Below are positions 50,714-58,809 of a stretch of DNA of 64,000 nucleotides, one piece after another. The position numbers were made by a program, and so were the translations under genes. Source of the stretch: Psychrobium sp051201665 (lineage in GTDB: Bacteria > Pseudomonadota > Gammaproteobacteria > Enterobacterales > Psychrobiaceae); NCBI RefSeq assembly GCF_051201665.1, contig NZ_CP179211.1, forward strand, positions 1-64,000, in the 5' to 3' direction. Within the stretch, counting starts at the first letter, position 1; each line of letters begins with the position of its first letter. The notes under the pieces are model-generated. The model made no database searches and was not told where the DNA came from. It saw nothing but the letters and a program-made list of their open reading frames with translations.

Positions 50714-52336
50714 ATGAAAAATGTACGTAACTCTAGAAAAGAACAAGAATTGTTAGCTAAATTCTCTGTTCTAACCCGTCTTATGTCTAAACAATCTGAC
50801 GTTAAGATAATTATCAGTGGGAACCAGCCTTACACGACAGGTGATTTAATTGTATTGCCGTGTGGGGATTTTGAAGATGCAACATATTGTGAATTACTAG
50901 AAGGTGTAGTAGATCATGAAATAGGGCATATTGATGAATCTTGCTGGAATGTTCTAAAAGACTTTGCTGGTTCCCCACTGTCTAAATCAATATTGAATAT
51001 TATTGAAGATGTAAGAATGGAACGCTCACGTAGTCGTAAATATGCTGGCTCAAGAATCAACTTTTATAAGATGATTAGTCACTTGTTTAAGCGTGGATGG
51101 TTTCAACCTGTAACGATAGAACATAGCGCTCCGCAATGCCTTACTTCTTATATTCTTTTTTCTGGTCGGTTCAAATATATGGATCAAGATCAGTTTGAAG
51201 AAAGAAGCATTGGTGCGAGAGAAGTGTTAGTTGAAAAGTTTGATGCAGATTTTGTGCAAGAACTTGATCTAATACTCACTCAAATACCCAAGTGTGAGGA
51301 TACAAAAGGTGCTGGTGTAATAACGGAACAGATACTTCAATTACTTGATTTAGATGACCTTCAAGAAAGCGAATCTAAGAATAATACTCATAAACAAAGT
51401 ACTAGCCCTAAAGGTGAAAATATTGAAACCAGTGTTCAAGAATGCCTTGGTGCAACTAATGATGATGTATTAGAAGATCTGCATGAAGCTATAAAAACCG
51501 AACTTTCGCAAATCGTTAAGCAGTGTATCGCTGATGGAACTTTATCTTATAGTGAATGTGATAAGTACTCGATATCGAGACAAATCATTGAACAAGATAT
51601 ATCGTTCATCGACGTTGCTCAAGCAAAACGTAGAAGTGGCCAAGTTCGAAACACTTTAGCTAAACAATTACATTCACTTAATCGAAAATCTGTAACTCAT
51701 TCGAGGCGTGGAAGTAACATTAATGCAGCTAAACTTGGTGGAATTAAAGCAGGGAATCTTTGTGTTTTTAAAAACGAAATGATAACTCGCTCGCCAAACA
51801 CTGCTATTAGTATTCTTATAGATAGGTCTTATTCTATGGAAGAATTAATAACAGAAACCAATACAAGTTCGCTTGCATTGGCTTGTGCTTTTGAAAAACT
51901 TAAAGGGGTAAAATCAGAGGTTTTGTATTATCCATTTTATCAAAAGTATGAATGTGAGGAGCAAGGGACTATTTATACATTTAGTATCCATTGCGCTAAA
52001 TCATTCGATGAAAAAACGTCGGCTGTGAAAAAGTACTTTAATGTCCAATCTGAAGGTGACACACCAACAGGTCCAGCCATGCAAGAAGCATTACGCAATC
52101 TCGCCTTACGAAAAGAACCTAAAAAAATTCTTTTTGTTATTACAGATGGAGAAGCTAATGATGAAGAGCACGTTAGAAAAGAAGTAGCAAATGCCCAGTT
52201 ATTAGGTATCGATGTTGTCCCTATTGTTCTTAAAACTTGTGTTTCAGGTTTTGAGGAAGTAGGTACCACAAGAGTTGATGATATAAGTCAGCTCCATTCG
52301 GTTATCAAAGACGCTGTAAAATTAAAACTTCTTTAA
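50714..52336 (+). CDS. CobT-like vWA-domain protein
   Basis: The 540-residue protein has an N-terminal metal-binding HEIGH motif (68-72, VVDHEIGHIDES) and a C-terminal von Willebrand A domain with a MIDAS DRSYS (ILIDRSYSMEE, ~368) and TPTGPAMQEAL, then VITDGEANDEE. This is the CobT/ BatA-like partner of MoxR/CobS ATPases. The two and the DUF3150-like protein form an ATPase complex module of conjugative elements. The target is unknown. Confidence 0.85.
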   Translation: MKNVRNSRKEQELLAKFSVLTRLMSKQSDVKIIISGNQPYTTGDLIVLPCGDFEDATYCELLEGVVDHEIGHIDESCWNVLKDFAGSPLSKSILNIIEDVRMERSRSRKYAGSRINFYKMISHLFKRGWFQPVTIEHSAPQCLTSYILFSGRFKYMDQDQFEERSIGAREVLVEKFDADFVQELDLILTQIPKCEDTKGAGVITEQILQLLDLDDLQESESKNNTHKQSTSPKGENIETSVQECLGATNDDVLEDLHEAIKTELSQIVKQCIADGTLSYSECDKYSISRQIIEQDISFIDVAQAKRRSGQVRNTLAKQLHSLNRKSVTHSRRGSNINAAKLGGIKAGNLCVFKNEMITRSPNTAISILIDRSYSMEELITETNTSSLALACAFEKLKGVKSEVLYYPFYQKYECEEQGTIYTFSIHCAKSFDEKTSAVKKYFNVQSEGDTPTGPAMQEALRNLALRKEPKKILFVITDGEANDEEHVRKEVANAQLLGIDVVPIVLKTCVSGFEEVGTTRVDDISQLHSVIKDAVKLKLL

Positions 52337-52355
52337 CTTAATTAATAACTACTAA

Positions 52356-52423
52356 CCCAACCGGGAGAATATCGCTCCCATTGGGGCATATCTCTCCCAA
52401 ATTTAACATCTCTGGAGGAGATA
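52356..52423 (+). promoter_or_regulatory. Structured leader 4
   Basis: CCCAA-GGGAG / CTCCC-TTGGG hairpin (52356-52385), then TATCTC (52389-52394) pairing with GAGATA (52418-52423) and TCC with GGA of the ribosome site for ATG 52426. Confidence 0.7.
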
Positions 52424-52425
52424 CT

Positions 52426-52734
52426 ATGACAACCATAATAACTAAACCCATAACTTTCGATAGTCCCAAGCTTAGAAAAATCACTTTGTCTGATTATTAC
52501 AAAGCACTTCTAAGTGCTGATTGGTTCTATCACTATAGCGATTGTTATGAAACTCGTCGTAGGGCAGTGAAAGCGATAGCCTTACTTGAAAAAATAGGTA
52601 CAAGTCATCCCATAGCAAATAAAATGTGGCGTGATTGTAAAGAATACGTAGTTAATCTATGGTCTGATCCAGATACTAAAGTATTTGATTGTCCAAAGAT
52701 TAATGCGGAATTTTCGTATCTAGCAATTCACTAA
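52426..52734 (+). CDS. Small hypothetical protein
   Basis: The 102-residue protein MTTIITKPITFDSPKLRK.. starts at ATG 52426, directly after GGAGGAGATACT. Helical with aromatic-rich LSDYYKALLSADWFYHYSDCYETRRRAVKAIALLEKIG. No recognised domain. It is in the leader-controlled operon. Confidence 0.65.
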   Translation: MTTIITKPITFDSPKLRKITLSDYYKALLSADWFYHYSDCYETRRRAVKAIALLEKIGTSHPIANKMWRDCKEYVVNLWSDPDTKVFDCPKINAEFSYLAIH

Positions 52735-52735
52735 A

Positions 52736-52802
52736 CCCATAAGGGATACACTCCTTTATGGGACTGTATCCCTCTGAAATTTAACATCTCTTGGAGGAGA
52801 TA
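52736..52802 (+). promoter_or_regulatory. Structured leader 5
   Basis: CCCATAAGGGA / TCCTTTATGGG hairpin, then TATCCCTC (52767-52774) facing GGAGGAGATA (52793-52802). Confidence 0.68.
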
Positions 52803-52804
52803 CT

Positions 52805-53137
52805 ATGTGTTCAGCCCTAACAAAACCAAAGCAATTTTCAGAACCAGTTCGTATTAAGCAACCTAGCATCTTTGATGTTCTCGATATAGTAAACCCACTT
52901 GATAAAGAATGGGATTACATGTGGAGTAAACTTGAAAGTCACCGTATTAATTTGGGATTAAGCGATAAGCTTAGCGCCTGTAATTTCGGTGAAGTTTGGC
53001 AGTATTTATATACTGAAGAACGTAGCTATTTTGTTTTTTGGAAACGTCAGTGTCATGTTTTTAGACATCGATTTCATCCAAATACGAATGGTCATGAAAC
53101 ATTGTACATACCGGCAAGTAAGAGCTATTTAGCTTAA
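52805..53137 (+). CDS. Small hypothetical protein, paralog A1
   Basis: The 110-residue protein shares NFGEVWQYLYTEERSYFVFWKR and VFRHRFHPNTNGHETLYIPASKS with the next gene. Aromatic-rich and compact. The pair arose by tandem duplication together with the leader. Function unknown. Confidence 0.68.
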   Translation: MCSALTKPKQFSEPVRIKQPSIFDVLDIVNPLDKEWDYMWSKLESHRINLGLSDKLSACNFGEVWQYLYTEERSYFVFWKRQCHVFRHRFHPNTNGHETLYIPASKSYLA

Positions 53138-53156
53138 ACCTGCATCTAACTACTAA

Positions 53157-53216
53157 CCCATAAGGGGGAACACCCTTTACGGGCTGTATCCCTCTAAATT
53201 TTTCTCGGAGGAGATA
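53157..53216 (+). promoter_or_regulatory. Structured leader 6
   Basis: CCCATAAGGG / CCCTTTACGGG hairpin (53157-53183), then TATCCCTC facing GGAGGAGATA (53207-53216). Confidence 0.68.
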
Positions 53217-53218
53217 CC

Positions 53219-53536
53219 ATGCAAACCCTAAACCCTGCAACACCTGAATATTTAAACTCTTTATTCACAATTTCTAGTGAGAGTAACGAGTGGAAATATT
53301 TGGAGAACGAACTTTCTAAAATTGAGCTAAACAAAGGTATTAACCAACCGCTTGTAGCGCGAAATTATGGAGAAGTTTGGCAGTATTTATATAGTGAAGA
53401 AGCAAGATTTACTGTCTTTGGTAAAAAATCGTTTAACCACATTTTTCGCCATAGAAACCACCCTAAAACTCATAAGTTGGAATATATTGAAATGCCAGCA
53501 AGTGATAGTTTTTGCGTAACCAAATCTCAATCTTAA
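53219..53536 (+). CDS. Small hypothetical protein, paralog A2
   Basis: The 105-residue paralog of the 52805 gene: NYGEVWQYLYSEEARFTVFGKK and IFRHRNHPKTHKLEYIEMPASDS align along the whole C-terminal two thirds. The N-termini differ. Contains a chance TTGGAATA at 53477. Confidence 0.68.
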   Translation: MQTLNPATPEYLNSLFTISSESNEWKYLENELSKIELNKGINQPLVARNYGEVWQYLYSEEARFTVFGKKSFNHIFRHRNHPKTHKLEYIEMPASDSFCVTKSQS

Positions 53537-53542
53537 CTAACT

Positions 53543-53611
53543 CTAATAGGAGACTAAATTCGCCTATTAGGGCATTTAGTCTCCCTAATTTGTACTCTTG
53601 GAGGGGACAAA
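53543..53611 (+). promoter_or_regulatory. Structured leader 7 with compensatory changes
   Basis: CTAATAGG / CCTATTAG perfect hairpin (53543-53570). TTT-A-GTCTCC (53575-53584) pairs with the variant ribosome site GGGGACAAA: GTC/GAC and TTT/AAA replace the ATC/GAT of other leaders. Confidence 0.72.
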
Positions 53612-53818
53612 ATGAAAAACACTACTACTAACATCAACTCGCTTTTAAACGAATTATTTCATCTGTATTCAAATACCTTAACTGAGTTTCTTTCAGAGAT
53701 GGAAATCGTTAATACGTTTAAAAGAATTAAAAACTTATATCAACAATTAAAAGATCAGGTCACTAATAACCCCAAGTTTGAGGAAATTGGTGAGTTTGTC
53801 TTTATTACTGATATTTAA
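53612..53818 (+). CDS. Small hypothetical protein, paralog B1
   Basis: The 68-residue helical protein contains LLNELFHLYSNTLTEFLSEMEIVNTFKRIKNLYQQLKDQVTNN in pieces that align with the next gene. It is acidic-basic amphipathic and could form a helical bundle. Ends FVFITDI. Function unknown. Confidence 0.65.
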   Translation: MKNTTTNINSLLNELFHLYSNTLTEFLSEMEIVNTFKRIKNLYQQLKDQVTNNPKFEEIGEFVFITDI

Positions 53819-53827
53819 ATCAACCTT

Positions 53828-53876
53828 AAAGGGAATGCACTTTTGCACCCCTTTATTACTCTCTTGGAGGAGATAA
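53828..53876 (+). promoter_or_regulatory. Structured leader 8 (short form)
   Basis: AAAGGG / CCCTTT hairpin, then TTAT..CTC facing GAG..ATAA around the GGAGGAG for ATG 53879. Confidence 0.55.
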
Positions 53877-53878
53877 TT

Positions 53879-54199
53879 ATGTCATCAATAACCAAACAGT
53901 TTGACGAAATACAACAGCTTTATTTTGTTGGCCTAGAGCAATGCTCAACAGCTGGAGAAAAAGTTAAAGTGTTTCAGAAAATACAAAGGTTACACGTTTG
54001 CTTAAAACGCAAAATTAGCAACAACAAAGCATTTAACGAGATTACTCAATATTTGCAAGGCAAGACTAGCTGTATGAACTTGTGTGGAGGGGTATGTGAA
54101 AACATTTGTCACCTTAACGCTCAAGAGTTTAATCAATATATCAAACGTAACAATTTAACCGGTAAGTTGATTATGACGTCCATGCAATCTTTTTCGTAG
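53879..54199 (+). CDS. Small hypothetical protein, paralog B2
   Basis: The 106-residue protein starts at ATG 53879 after GGAGGAG. Its first half (FDEIQQLYFVGLEQ, VFQKIQRLHVCLKRKISNNKAFNEI) is paralogous to the 53612 protein. The second half adds a Cys cluster (CMNLCGGVCENICH) that could bind metal. Function unknown. Confidence 0.66.
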   Translation: MSSITKQFDEIQQLYFVGLEQCSTAGEKVKVFQKIQRLHVCLKRKISNNKAFNEITQYLQGKTSCMNLCGGVCENICHLNAQEFNQYIKRNNLTGKLIMTSMQSFS

Positions 54200-54216
54200 T
54201 TCAATTGGAGCAAATT

Positions 54217-54280
54217 ATGAAAACCGATAAAATTACTAAAGTATTAGCTCTTGTCTCACAAAATGGTGGATGGGAGTGCG
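54217..54280 (+). pseudogene. Primase-like gene, 5' end, split by IS3
   Basis: ATG 54217 (GGAG upstream) encodes MKTDKITKVLALVSQNGGWEC and breaks at the IS3-family insertion. Removing the element and one copy of GCG rejoins the frame exactly at 55511. Confidence 0.85.
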
Positions 54281-54342
54281 TGTTGTGGTTGAATTAGCCG
54301 GACACTTCAATAAAGGATTATAATCCCGTTATTGAGGTGAAT

Positions 54343-54630
54343 ATGACTAAACGAACAAATAAACATTATCCAGTAGAGTTTAAGCAAGAAGCTGTGGCGT
54401 TAGTGATTGAACAAGGCTACACGATCGTGCAAGCCGCTGCATCACTGGGTATTACAGATAAAATACTTTATAACTGGGTCGCTAAGCATAAGAAACAAGC
54501 GCAAGGCGATACGTTATCTAATGATGAACGGGCTGAGTTAATTCAGCTAAGAAAAGAGAATAAACGCTTACAAATGGAGCGTGAGATCCTAAAAAAGGCT
54601 TCAGCCTTCTTCGCGAAAGAAATGAAGTAA
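54343..54630 (+). CDS. IS3-family OrfA (helix-turn-helix subunit)
   Basis: The 95-residue protein starts at ATG 54343 (GTG at 54337 possible). HTH region VEFKQEAVALVIEQGYTIVQAAASLGITDKILYNWV followed by a leucine-zipper-like ELIQLRKENKRLQMEREILKKA. It binds the element ends and, through the frameshift at 54591, forms the N-terminus of the OrfAB transposase. Confidence 0.93.
   Translation: MTKRTNKHYPVEFKQEAVALVIEQGYTIVQAAASLGITDKILYNWVAKHKKQAQGDTLSNDERAELIQLRKENKRLQMEREILKKASAFFAKEMK
54591..54597 (+). promoter_or_regulatory. Programmed -1 frameshift heptamer
   Basis: A AAA AAG in the orfA frame (CTA AAA AAG). Slipping back one base enters the orfB frame without a stop, reading LLRERNEVRYSFIRELDAKY, so OrfAB can be made. 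This is the standard IS3 signal. Confidence 0.85.
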
Positions 54631-54686
54631 GATATTCATTTATCAGAGAACTTGATGCTAAATATCCAGTATCAGTTGCCTGTAAA

Positions 54687-55499
54687 GTGATGAAAGTTAG
54701 TTCATCTGCCTATTACGTCTGGTTAAAAAGGCCTGGTGAATTAATTAGCGCTCAAACATTAAGGTTGTATCGACGAGCTAAGGCTTTATTCAAAGCGAGT
54801 CGCAATAGCCTAGGTAGTCGAGAGCTTGCTAAAGCGCTACGTAAAGAAGGCTTTGAAATAACCCGTTATCGTACGATTAAACTGATGGCTCGGCTTAAAC
54901 TTGTTGTCACTCAGCGTATCGCCTACAAGGTGACCACTAAGCGAAAACATAGTGATGCTGTAGCAGATAACTTATTAAATATGAACTTTAATCCAGTAGC
55001 ACCAAATCAAGTGTGGGCTGGTGATGTGAGTTACTTAAAAACTGGTGAAGGTTGGCTATATTTAGCGATTGTCATGGACTTGTATTCGCGGCGTATCGTT
55101 GGCTGGTACATATCAAAACGTATGACTCGTGACTTAGTCGAAAAGGCTTTGATAAAAGCTCATAACTTGCGTAAGCCACCAAAAGGCGTGGTGTTCCATA
55201 GCGATCGAGGCTCTCAATATACGAGCGCTGGCTTTAGGAACTTACTGGATCGTCTTGGGTGTCGAGCTAGTATGGGGGATGTTGGAGCGTGCTGGGATAA
55301 TGCCGTTGTCGAGCGGTTCTTTGGTAGTTTAAAACACGATTGGTTGTTTAAGGTGCCGCAGCCAACCCGTAAACATATGCGAGACGATGTTGCTAGGTAC
55401 ATGAAATATTATAATGTTGAGCGACTGCATTCAGCTAATGCTGATCAGTCGCCCAATGAATTTGAACATTCCTTTAGGAAAGTGTCCGGTTGGACTTGA
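54687..55499 (+). CDS. IS3-family OrfB transposase
   Basis: DDE integrase core with Asp in VWAGDVSYLKTGEG, Asp in VFHSDRGSQYTS and Glu in DNAVVERFFGSLK. ATG 54687 is internal; open frame reaches back past the heptamer, so the full product is the OrfAB fusion. The element appears intact. Confidence 0.93.
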   Translation: MMKVSSSAYYVWLKRPGELISAQTLRLYRRAKALFKASRNSLGSRELAKALRKEGFEITRYRTIKLMARLKLVVTQRIAYKVTTKRKHSDAVADNLLNMNFNPVAPNQVWAGDVSYLKTGEGWLYLAIVMDLYSRRIVGWYISKRMTRDLVEKALIKAHNLRKPPKGVVFHSDRGSQYTSAGFRNLLDRLGCRASMGDVGACWDNAVVERFFGSLKHDWLFKVPQPTRKHMRDDVARYMKYYNVERLHSANADQSPNEFEHSFRKVSGWT

Positions 55500-55510
55500 C
55501 CAGAACAGCG

Positions 55511-56568
55511 TTTATTCTAAATATTCTGGATTGATGAACGCAATTAAGCATTACCCTAAGCAAGTTTCCTGTCCTTTTTCTCATCAAGGTAAGACTAAAT
55601 TTCGTCTTTACCCTGATTGGAATGAGACAGGTGGCGGTTATCACGAAGATTATCTCTCTTTACCGGGTGGAATCGATGTTATAGCTTTAATGGAAAATTG
55701 CACTAAAGGTGAAGCCCTAAATATCATTATTGATATTTGTGGTGGAAAATTAGAGAGCATTTCTAAAAAAATCATACAAAAAGTATCAACTAAAACTACT
55801 GGCATTTCTAGTAAAGAAAAACAAGATCGTCGCGCTAAACTTTGCAAGATTCAATCTAATGCAAAGTCTGCATCTGCTTCATTACCGGTTCACGTGTATT
55901 TGAGGGGGAGAGGTCTAAAAGGTGATATGTCAAAACTACCAAAAGCTTTAGGTTATGCTAAAGAATTATGGTGGGGAGATGGTGAATCAAAGCCTAGAAA
56001 AGCTTGCGGTATGCTTGGTCTATTAACAGATGTTAATAATAAACCAGTAAGCATACATAGAACGTTTCTGAACCCTAGTCACTTTGGGAAACTAGAAGTT
56101 AGTACTCCAAAGATGCTAATGAAAGCTCCTATTGGGATTAAAGGTTGTTCGATTAAGTTAGATCAACCAAAGTCTTTTATGGGAGAGGTTGTCATTGGCT
56201 TAGCGGAAGGTTTGGAAACGTGTCTTGCTGTTAGAGAAGCTGTTAGCTTTCCAATGTGGTCAACTATTAGCGCAACGCTCATGAAAGGAGTTCAAATACC
56301 TAAACATGTAACTTGTGTGTTCATTTTTGCAGATAAAGACCGTAAAGGTGTTTATCCATCAAAAGGTGAAGCTGGCCAGATTGCTGCAAACGAATTAGCC
56401 GAAAGGTTAAGAAGTGAGGGAAAGAAAGTCTATATACTTTTACCTGATGGAGATATTCCTGATAGAAAAAATAGTATTGATTGGGATGATGTTTATGTTC
56501 AACATGGTCCTGAAGCCTTTCCTTGTCTTAACGCAGAACTCTTAGACACTGGATTTACTAAAGATTAG
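55511..56568 (+). pseudogene. Toprim primase-like gene, main part
   Basis: Reads VYSKYSGLMNAIKHYPKQVSCPFSHQGKTKFRLY.. with a CHC2-like zinc-finger remnant near the start (one Cys and one His visible), then a Toprim domain: VVIGLAEGLETCLAVREA and FIFADKDRKG (acidic motif). Restored length is 373 residues. Such proteins prime DNA synthesis in plasmids and conjugative elements. With the IS3 in place the true start is gone; an IS-derived start (about 55414) could still give most of the protein, so activity may not be fully lost. Confidence 0.85.
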
Positions 56569-56583
56569 CTCTATTAATCTTGA

Positions 56584-56630
56584 CCCGTATTTATTGAATG
56601 CTTTGGCATTCGATAATGCGGGTTTTTTTT
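56584..56630 (+). terminator. Rho-independent terminator after the primase gene
   Basis: CCCG..GAATGC / GCATTC..CGGG stem followed by eight T. Confidence 0.9.
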
Positions 56631-56689
56631 GCCTTAAATTTGAGTTTTTAAACTCTGAATAAGACAAGTTTGTGTTAATTTTTATCACA

Positions 56690-56718
56690 TTGACAGAAAT
56701 AGAGTTTAATGGATACTC
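56690..56718 (+). promoter_or_regulatory. Promoter candidate before the 47-aa ORF
   Basis: TTGACA (56690-56695) and ATACTC (56713-56718), 17-bp spacer. The -10 is weak. Confidence 0.45.
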
Positions 56719-56752
56719 ACTGGATACATATTTTACGAGAATTAGATAACAA

Positions 56753-56896
56753 ATGCAGAATAATGGAAGCGCGATTACTCATTCGGCAATAGATACTATT
56801 GAACACATACTAGAAAGTATGTTCATAGAAAGTGAACTACCCAGCGACATCGAAGTATATAGTAAAAACCGTGTCTATTTGCGTGTGAGTGAATGA
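56753..56896 (+). CDS. 47-residue ORF
   Basis: MQNNGSAITHSAIDTIEHIL.., an acidic helical peptide. It follows the TTGACA promoter and precedes an inverted repeat at 56935. No clear ribosome site. Could be a small regulator; not recognised. Confidence 0.4.
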   Translation: MQNNGSAITHSAIDTIEHILESMFIESELPSDIEVYSKNRVYLRVSE

Positions 56897-56934
56897 AAGC
56901 CTCGTTTTATAGGGCTTGGTAGTCACCACTATAA

Positions 56935-56963
56935 TATACACACTATGTACAATGGTGTGTATA
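56935..56963. promoter_or_regulatory. Inverted repeat, operator candidate
   Basis: TATACACAC / GTGTGTATA with an 11-bp centre that contains TGTACA. It resembles the sequence motif of the hicAB palindrome (ACACAC/GTGTGT). Confidence 0.5.
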
Positions 56964-57091
56964 TTTATTTTGTAATTGTCGTCCGACAAAATATTTATCA
57001 GTTTGGCCGTAGATCTAACTTGCCAGGCTAGCGCCGTCACCTTGAAGTTGACACCCGCGACGTAGACAGGTTAATGTCAGTTAAGAGCGAT

Positions 57092-57107
57092 AAGCGGAAG
57101 TTGACAT
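57092..57107 (+). repeat. Left inverted repeat flanking acdS-acdR
   Basis: AAGCGGAAGTTGACAT; its inverted match lies at 58794-58809 (15 of 16 positions). Confidence 0.6.
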
Positions 57108-57139
57108 TTCATTAAATCTACTTCCACAGTGTGTTTTAC

Positions 57140-58180
57140 TTAGCCATTTCTATAGGTGTAGCTATAACCATTAATTGCAGGTGCACCGCCTAAATGTGCA
57201 TATAGCACTTTTGAGCCTTCAGGGATCAATCCTTTCTTTACCAAGTCAATCATACCTTGCATCGATTTACCTTCATAAACAGGATCTGTGATCATCGCTT
57301 CTGTCTGTGCTGCTAGTCGAATAGCTTCGTTGGTTTCATTACTTGGAACGCCGTAAGCTGGATAAGCATAATCAGGATTGATGTTTACATCTTCCTCTGT
57401 GATTTCTTGACCTAGCTCAATTAATTCAGCGGCATTTTTTGCAATCTCTGTAACCTGAGCTCTCGTTTTCTCCACAGTACCTGAAGCATCAATACCAATG
57501 ACTTTATCTGCTCTACCATCTGCTTTAAAGCCCACAATCATACCTGCTTGAGTTGAGCCAGTTACAACACATACCACGATATAATCAAACTTAAATCCTA
57601 GCTCTTTTTCTTGTTCTCGAACTTCTTCAGCAAAGGCAATGTAGCCTAATGCGCCATATTTATGAACCGAACCGCCAGCAGGGATTCCATAAGGTTTTCC
57701 ACCTTCGTCTTTAACTGCCTGTATTGCTTCTTCATAGCTGCTGCGTATCCCAATATCAAAGCCATCATCAACCATGCGACTATCGGCTCCCATTAATCTG
57801 GTCATTAAAATATTGCCAACACGATCATAAACAGCATCTTCATGAGGAACCCAGCTTTCTTGCACTAATCGACACTTCATACCTAATTTTGCTGCAGTTG
57901 CCGCTACCATTCTTGTATGATTAGATTGTACGCCACCAATAGATACAAGTGTGTCGGCACCTGAAGCAATCGCATCAGGTACAATATATTCTAATTTCCT
58001 TAGTTTATTCCCGCCCATAGCAAGACCTGAATTACAGTCTTCACGCTTGGCATATATTTCAACTTTACCGCCAAGTGCTTCTGTTAATCTAGGTAAGTGC
58101 TCTATAGGTGTTTTACCAAAAGTTAGCGGATACCTTTCAAAGTTTTTCAATAAATTATGCTTTTTCAATTTTTTCTCCAT
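57140..58180 (-). CDS. acdS: 1-aminocyclopropane-1-carboxylate (ACC) deaminase
   Basis: The 346-residue PLP enzyme has the ACC deaminase sequence throughout: YAKREDCNSGLAMGGNKLRKLEY with the PLP Lys in GGNK, SIGGVQSNHTR, VTGSTQAGM. The diagnostic Tyr-Glu pair (DPVYEGKSM) and Leu (YAHLGG) that separate true ACC deaminase from D-cysteine desulfhydrase are both present. It turns ACC into 2-oxobutyrate and ammonia, letting bacteria lower ethylene in algae or plants or use ACC as nitrogen. Divergent from its Lrp-type regulator. A GTG at 58183 is an alternative start. Confidence 0.93.
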   Translation of the reverse strand: MEKKLKKHNLLKNFERYPLTFGKTPIEHLPRLTEALGGKVEIYAKREDCNSGLAMGGNKLRKLEYIVPDAIASGADTLVSIGGVQSNHTRMVAATAAKLGMKCRLVQESWVPHEDAVYDRVGNILMTRLMGADSRMVDDGFDIGIRSSYEEAIQAVKDEGGKPYGIPAGGSVHKYGALGYIAFAEEVREQEKELGFKFDYIVVCVVTGSTQAGMIVGFKADGRADKVIGIDASGTVEKTRAQVTEIAKNAAELIELGQEITEEDVNINPDYAYPAYGVPSNETNEAIRLAAQTEAMITDPVYEGKSMQGMIDLVKKGLIPEGSKVLYAHLGGAPAINGYSYTYRNG

Positions 58181-58332
58181 CACATAAAACGAGTAAACAA
58201 TGAAGAAAATATTATCAAAACAAGAATGGAAGGTGCTTTCTATTATTTGACTTTATTTACCTATATAATTGGAATAGATAATAAATATGACATTAAATAG
58301 TCATTACTAAGAAAATTATGAAAGGATGTTTC

Positions 58333-58794
58333 ATGTCTGAACTGGATAAAATAGACCTTAAGATCTTAAGAGAACTGCAAAATAATGGACGGCTTTCTAA
58401 CGCCGAGCTAGCAGAGTTGGTTAATGTGAGTGCAGCGACTTGCCATAGGCGCACGCAAAGGTTGTTTGAGAAAAAGTTTATCGATTCAGTTCAAGCTAAT
58501 ATTAAGCCTAGTGCTGTGAACTTGGGGGCTGTGGTTATGGTAGGTGTTGTACTTGATCGTTCTACACCTGAAAGCTTTGAAAATTTCGAACGTGCCATCA
58601 AGAAGCTATCGATTGTATTATCTTGTTTCTTAGTGGCTGGAGAATATGACTATTTATTAAAAATAAGAGTTAAAGATATGACCGACTTTAATAAGCTCCA
58701 CAGTGATAAATTATTAGCTTTACCTGAAGTTCGTCAGTTAAGAACTTACTTTGTGATGAAAGAAGTTGTCGATAACGCACCGTTACCTTTTTGA
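58333..58794 (+). CDS. acdR: Lrp/AsnC-family regulator of acdS
   Basis: The 153-residue protein starts at ATG 58333 (AGGA upstream; 58318 is an alternative). N-terminal HTH (LDKIDLKILRELQNNGRLSNAELAELVNVSAATCHRRTQRL), then the RAM ligand-binding fold (GEYDYLLKIRVKDMTDFNKL). A divergent Lrp-type gene next to acdS is the known acdR-acdS layout, where AcdR senses ACC or leucine. The shared 135-bp gap should hold both promoters and its binding sites. Confidence 0.92.
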   Translation: MSELDKIDLKILRELQNNGRLSNAELAELVNVSAATCHRRTQRLFEKKFIDSVQANIKPSAVNLGAVVMVGVVLDRSTPESFENFERAIKKLSIVLSCFLVAGEYDYLLKIRVKDMTDFNKLHSDKLLALPEVRQLRTYFVMKEVVDNAPLPF

Positions 58795-58809
58795 TGTTAA
58801 CTTCCGCTT
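58794..58809 (-). repeat. Right inverted repeat flanking acdS-acdR
   Basis: ATGTTAACTTCCGCTT, inverted partner of 57092-57107. A small hairpin GCTTT/AAAGC follows directly. Confidence 0.6.

Larger units (their letters stand above)
54281..55507 (+). mobile_element. IS3-family insertion sequence, 1,227 bp
   Basis: Ends TGTTGTGGTT.. and inverted TGTTCTGGTC.. share CCGGACACTT further in. The 3-bp direct repeat GCG flanks it (54278-54280, 55508-55510), as expected for IS3. It holds orfA and orfB. Confidence 0.92.

Noticed and set aside
53477..53484. TTGGAATA inside the 53219 gene
   Set aside because: It lies within coding sequence far from the array and is in the number expected by chance.
57724..58187. 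Plus-strand frames opposite acdS
   Set aside because: Antisense shadows of a well-conserved enzyme gene.
58269..58276. TTGGAATA in the acdS-acdR gap
   Set aside because: An isolated match in a promoter region; not at a boundary between cassettes.
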